From Cyclobacteriaceae bacterium (lineage in GTDB: Bacteria; Bacteroidota; Bacteroidia; Cytophagales; Cyclobacteriaceae), in NCBI GenBank assembly GCA_028285685.1, contig JANQOR010000010.1:1-64000 (forward strand): a stretch of DNA of 64,000 bases. Direction: 5' to 3'. The translations under genes and the position numbers were made by a program. Below are positions 61,436 to 64,000 of the stretch, in pieces (within the stretch, counting starts at the first letter, position 1; each line of letters begins with the position of its first letter). The notes below the pieces were generated by a model that was not told the origin of the DNA, searched no databases, and saw only the letters and a list, made by a program, of their open reading frames with translations.

Positions 61436-63280
61436 ATGAAAAAATTACTCGCTTTAGCTCTCCTAACACTTTCACTTAGTCTATTAGCTCAGGAACCGTA
61501 CAAGGTCACCATAGACCTTACTGATGTCCGTACTGATCAGGTTCCCGTTGAAATCCTGGTTCCAACAATTGAATCTGACGAAGTGGAATACCACATGGCC
61601 AAAATTGTTCCCGGGACTTATAGCATCTCAGATTTCGGACGATTTGTTGTAGAGTTTAGAGCTCTTGATGCTGAGGGAAACAAAATGGAAGTGAAACGGA
61701 CTTCGACAAACAGATGGACGATCAAGAACGCCACCAAGCTAGCTAGGATCTCATATTGGATGGAGGATTCATTTGATGAATTCGATGGCTATGGCGATAA
61801 TAAGATTTTCGAGCCAGGAGGCATGGGAATAGATGCAGCCAATAACGTACATGTGATGAATACTTTCGGGTTTGTAGGGTATATCGATGGGCTGAAATTC
61901 AATCCCTATGAGTTGACTATCAAGCACAAAGAGACTGTCTATGGAGCTACGTCGTTGAAACGAGTTAAATCCGATGCAACCAGTGACACCTTTACGGCAG
62001 AGAACTTCAATTTTCTGGCTGATGCCCCTATTATGTACAGTGAACCCGATACGGTCACACAAAACATAGCAGGAGCCGAAATTCTTGTCTCAGTTTTCTC
62101 TCCCAATAAAAAACTTTCGGCCTCTGATGTCATGGACAATATCGTCGATCTAATGGAGGCCCAGTCAAAATATCTTGGAGGGAAATTGCCGGTCGATCGA
62201 TATGCATATTTGATCTACCTCTTTGATGGACCAACCATTTCAAATGCCTGGGGCGCACTGGAGCATTCTTACTCGTCACTTTACACCCTGCCGGAAATGA
62301 ATCCGAAAAGAATAGGCCAAACGGTAAGAGACGTAGCGGCACATGAGTTTTTTCATATTGTCACCCCATTGAACATTCATTCGCAAGAAATTCATGACTT
62401 CAACTATATAGAGCCAAAAATGAGTCAACATCTGTGGTTGTACGAAGGTGTGACGGAATATTCCTCTCATCATGTCCAAGTAAAATATGAACTCTATGAA
62501 CTGGAGGATTTTCTTACTGAAATGAAGGGGAAAATGAATGCTCAGGATCAATACAACGTGGACATTCCTTACACTGAATTCAGCGCAAAAATTCTTGAGC
62601 CTGCTAATGAGGCGAAATACGGAGATGTCTACAGCGGTGGAGCACTTATAGCTATGTGTTTGGATCTAACCATTATAAAGTCAACCAACGGTGAGAAGGA
62701 TCTGCAAGCGGTGCTTAGAGAAATGTCCAAAAAGTATGGACCATTCAAGGCCTTCAATGACGATGACTTGTTTGACGAGATCGAGGAGATCACCACTGTC
62801 GAAGTAGGAGAGTTTCTCAGGAAGCATGTTGGAGGGACAGAACCACTGCCTTACAGGGAAGTTCTGGAATGGGCGGGCATTAACTATTCGCCTGAAAGCT
62901 CAAAAATGGTTGCCACGACCGGTCGCTTCGGATTAGGAGTTAACGATGATCAGGAGGTTTTCGTCAGAGATGCTTCTGGTTTGAATGACTTTGGAAAAGC
63001 CATGGGCTACCAGGAAGGTGACGTCTTTGTTTCGTGGAATGGTGAGGATGTAACCTTACAATCAATCAACAGTATACTCGATAACCATTATTCGGGAACT
63101 AAGAAAAACGCCAAGGTGAAGGTCGTGGTGAGAAGAGAGGTTGACGGAAAGCCAAAAGAGGTGAAGCTAAAGGCGAAAGCTGTTCTGGTTAAATCAAGCG
63201 AAAGGCATTTGCTTGAGCCGCAAGAGACACTTTCGGCCGAGCAAACGAAGATTCGGGAAGTGTGGCTTGGAAGCAAATGA
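61436..63280 (+). CDS. Secreted M61-family peptidase with PDZ-like domain
   Basis: 614 residues, signal peptide MKKLLALALLTLSLSLLAQ. N-terminal beta domain (YKVTIDLTDVRTDQVPVEI, VPGTYSISDFGRFV), then the catalytic domain with the zinc motif H303-E304-x-x-H307 in AAHEFFHIVTPLN and the third ligand E337 in LYEGVTEYSS; GALEHSYSSLY is a further M61 hallmark. A PDZ-like C-terminal domain (about 490-575: GLGVNDDQEVFV, YQEGDVFVSWNGEDV) follows. M61 enzymes are glycyl or related aminopeptidases; secretion fits the other exported peptidases in this window. Confidence 0.92.
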   Translation: MKKLLALALLTLSLSLLAQEPYKVTIDLTDVRTDQVPVEILVPTIESDEVEYHMAKIVPGTYSISDFGRFVVEFRALDAEGNKMEVKRTSTNRWTIKNATKLARISYWMEDSFDEFDGYGDNKIFEPGGMGIDAANNVHVMNTFGFVGYIDGLKFNPYELTIKHKETVYGATSLKRVKSDATSDTFTAENFNFLADAPIMYSEPDTVTQNIAGAEILVSVFSPNKKLSASDVMDNIVDLMEAQSKYLGGKLPVDRYAYLIYLFDGPTISNAWGALEHSYSSLYTLPEMNPKRIGQTVRDVAAHEFFHIVTPLNIHSQEIHDFNYIEPKMSQHLWLYEGVTEYSSHHVQVKYELYELEDFLTEMKGKMNAQDQYNVDIPYTEFSAKILEPANEAKYGDVYSGGALIAMCLDLTIIKSTNGEKDLQAVLREMSKKYGPFKAFNDDDLFDEIEEITTVEVGEFLRKHVGGTEPLPYREVLEWAGINYSPESSKMVATTGRFGLGVNDDQEVFVRDASGLNDFGKAMGYQEGDVFVSWNGEDVTLQSINSILDNHYSGTKKNAKVKVVVRREVDGKPKEVKLKAKAVLVKSSERHLLEPQETLSAEQTKIREVWLGSK

Positions 63281-63403
63281 TGTACTATCTGATCTTGAAA
63301 CTATTTGACCTTAGCTGCGCTCTTAGTACATAGATCAGTACTCGTATTTTTTAAAACCCGAATTGATGCCACGTATTTGTAAGGAAACCTAAATAGTGAA
63401 GAG

Positions 63404-64000
63404 ATGAGTAAAAAAACGTTATTGTTCGGTTCTGGTGCCGCTGTTTTGATCATTCTTTTTTTTGTTTTCACCGGAAGTTCGTCTGAAAGTGAAAACAGTA
63501 TCTTGATCACACCTGAACAAGGGGAGTTCGTTGTCGATATCACCACCTCAGGAGCTTTAGAGGCCAAAAACTCTGTAAAGATTTCCGGACCAACCGGTCT
63601 GAGAAATTATCGAATTTGGAATGTCACGATTCAGGACATTATCGATGAGGGAACGTATGTAAAAAAAGGTCAGTATGTGGCTCGATTGGATCCATCCGAA
63701 CTAACTGGAAAAATAAAGGATTCACAGCTTGAGGTAGAACAGCAACAATCGAAGTACACGCAAACCAAACTGGATACAGCACTTACAATGCGTGAAGCAA
63801 GAGACGAGCTCATCAATCTTGAGTACACGGTTAGGGAGAAACAACTGACACTGGATCAGTCTCAGTTTGAACCCCCCGCAACCATCCAAAAAGCCGAGAT
63901 AGAACTAGAGAAAGCCAAACGATCACTACAGCAAGCCAAGGAAAACTATAACATCAAGAAGCAGCAGAACATTGCGAAAATGCAGGAAGTGACTGCCAAT
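63404..64000 (+). CDS. HlyD/MacA-like periplasmic adaptor, N-terminal part
   Basis: Starts at ATG 63404 and stays open to the window edge (199 codons), so the gene is cut. The product begins MSKKTLLFGSGAAVLIILFFVF, a membrane anchor, followed by QGEFVVDITTSGALEAKNSVKISGP and the barrel-sandwich/lipoyl half VTIQDIIDEGTYVKKGQYVARLDPSEL, then a long coiled-coil hairpin (about residues 110 to the end, LEVEQQQSKYTQTKLDTALTMREAR). This is an adaptor for a MacB-type or RND pump. In Cytophagales such adaptors are followed by ABC ATPase and permease genes, which would be just beyond the edge. Confidence 0.88.
   Translation, partial: MSKKTLLFGSGAAVLIILFFVFTGSSSESENSILITPEQGEFVVDITTSGALEAKNSVKISGPTGLRNYRIWNVTIQDIIDEGTYVKKGQYVARLDPSELTGKIKDSQLEVEQQQSKYTQTKLDTALTMREARDELINLEYTVREKQLTLDQSQFEPPATIQKAEIELEKAKRSLQQAKENYNIKKQQNIAKMQEVTAN

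Overview
The window reads as a chromosomal stretch of a marine-type Bacteroidota, most likely of the order Cytophagales (an inference from gene content, not from a marker gene). The signs are moderate GC, almost no Shine-Dalgarno sequences, AT-rich promoter regions with occasional TAnnTTTG -7 boxes, many secreted peptidases and beta-propeller proteins, OmpA/PD40 proteins, PorT-like barrels, and MacB-type permeases of about 780 residues. I see no phage, insertion sequence, CRISPR array, rRNA or intact tRNA. Several genes are best started at TTG.

Layout. 1-3049: the end of pckA and its terminator, then a three-gene cassette of ECF sigma factor, one-pass coiled-coil membrane protein (probable anti-sigma) and secreted beta-repeat protein. 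3046-8760: small secreted proteins (FKBP-type isomerase, cupin), a stand-alone HIRAN protein, a secreted M20 peptidase, tandem four-helix membrane proteins, a HisB-N-like phosphatase and a zinc alcohol dehydrogenase. 8795-13370: an amidohydrolase lipoprotein and a second ECF cassette with a HEAT-repeat membrane protein and two secreted proteins carrying His-His-Gly ladders. 13436-15494: STAS-like protein, histidine kinase, single-domain response regulator, DUF1801. 15574-17786: thrB-thrC. 17846-30055: membrane proteins, AlkB-type hydroxylase with an outer-membrane barrel, DUF819, esterase, M28 peptidase, lipase-maturation-factor homologue, erythromycin-esterase-like lipoprotein, cold-shock protein. 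30105-34386 (minus): a tight purC - STAS - RNase Z - queuosine-precursor transporter - caspase-like run. 34463-40005: barrel proteins, a lipoprotein hydrolase, a small unlisted gene, fabH, and an OmpA/PD40 protein. 40052-42206: a third ECF cassette, paralogous to the first. 42260-49060: S10 peptidase, GT-C-like protein, PagL-like lipid A deacylase, and a propeller-amidohydrolase fusion. 49282-51686: a four-gene alkylation-repair operon (AraC-MGMT fusion, 2OG oxygenase, Ada-type zinc domain without its acceptor cysteine, AlkB). 51775-61253: two giant BNR/VPS10-like propellers flanking a membrane protein and a MacB-like permease. 61436-64000: an M61 peptidase with a PDZ-like tail and the start of an HlyD/MacA-like adaptor.

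The thread that stands out is envelope signalling. Three ECF cassettes in 42 kb each end in one or two secreted proteins built from roughly 20-residue beta repeats. Cassettes 1 and 3 share a probable promoter (CAACC, 16 nt, RTCTT). A related AAC-type box at the same spacing lies upstream of the propeller-amidohydrolase, the first BNR propeller and the MacB-like permease, which suggests a regulon of secreted and envelope proteins. This is a pattern read by eye and has not been tested. Secreted M20, M28, S10 and M61 peptidases and two amidohydrolases indicate a peptide-scavenging lifestyle.
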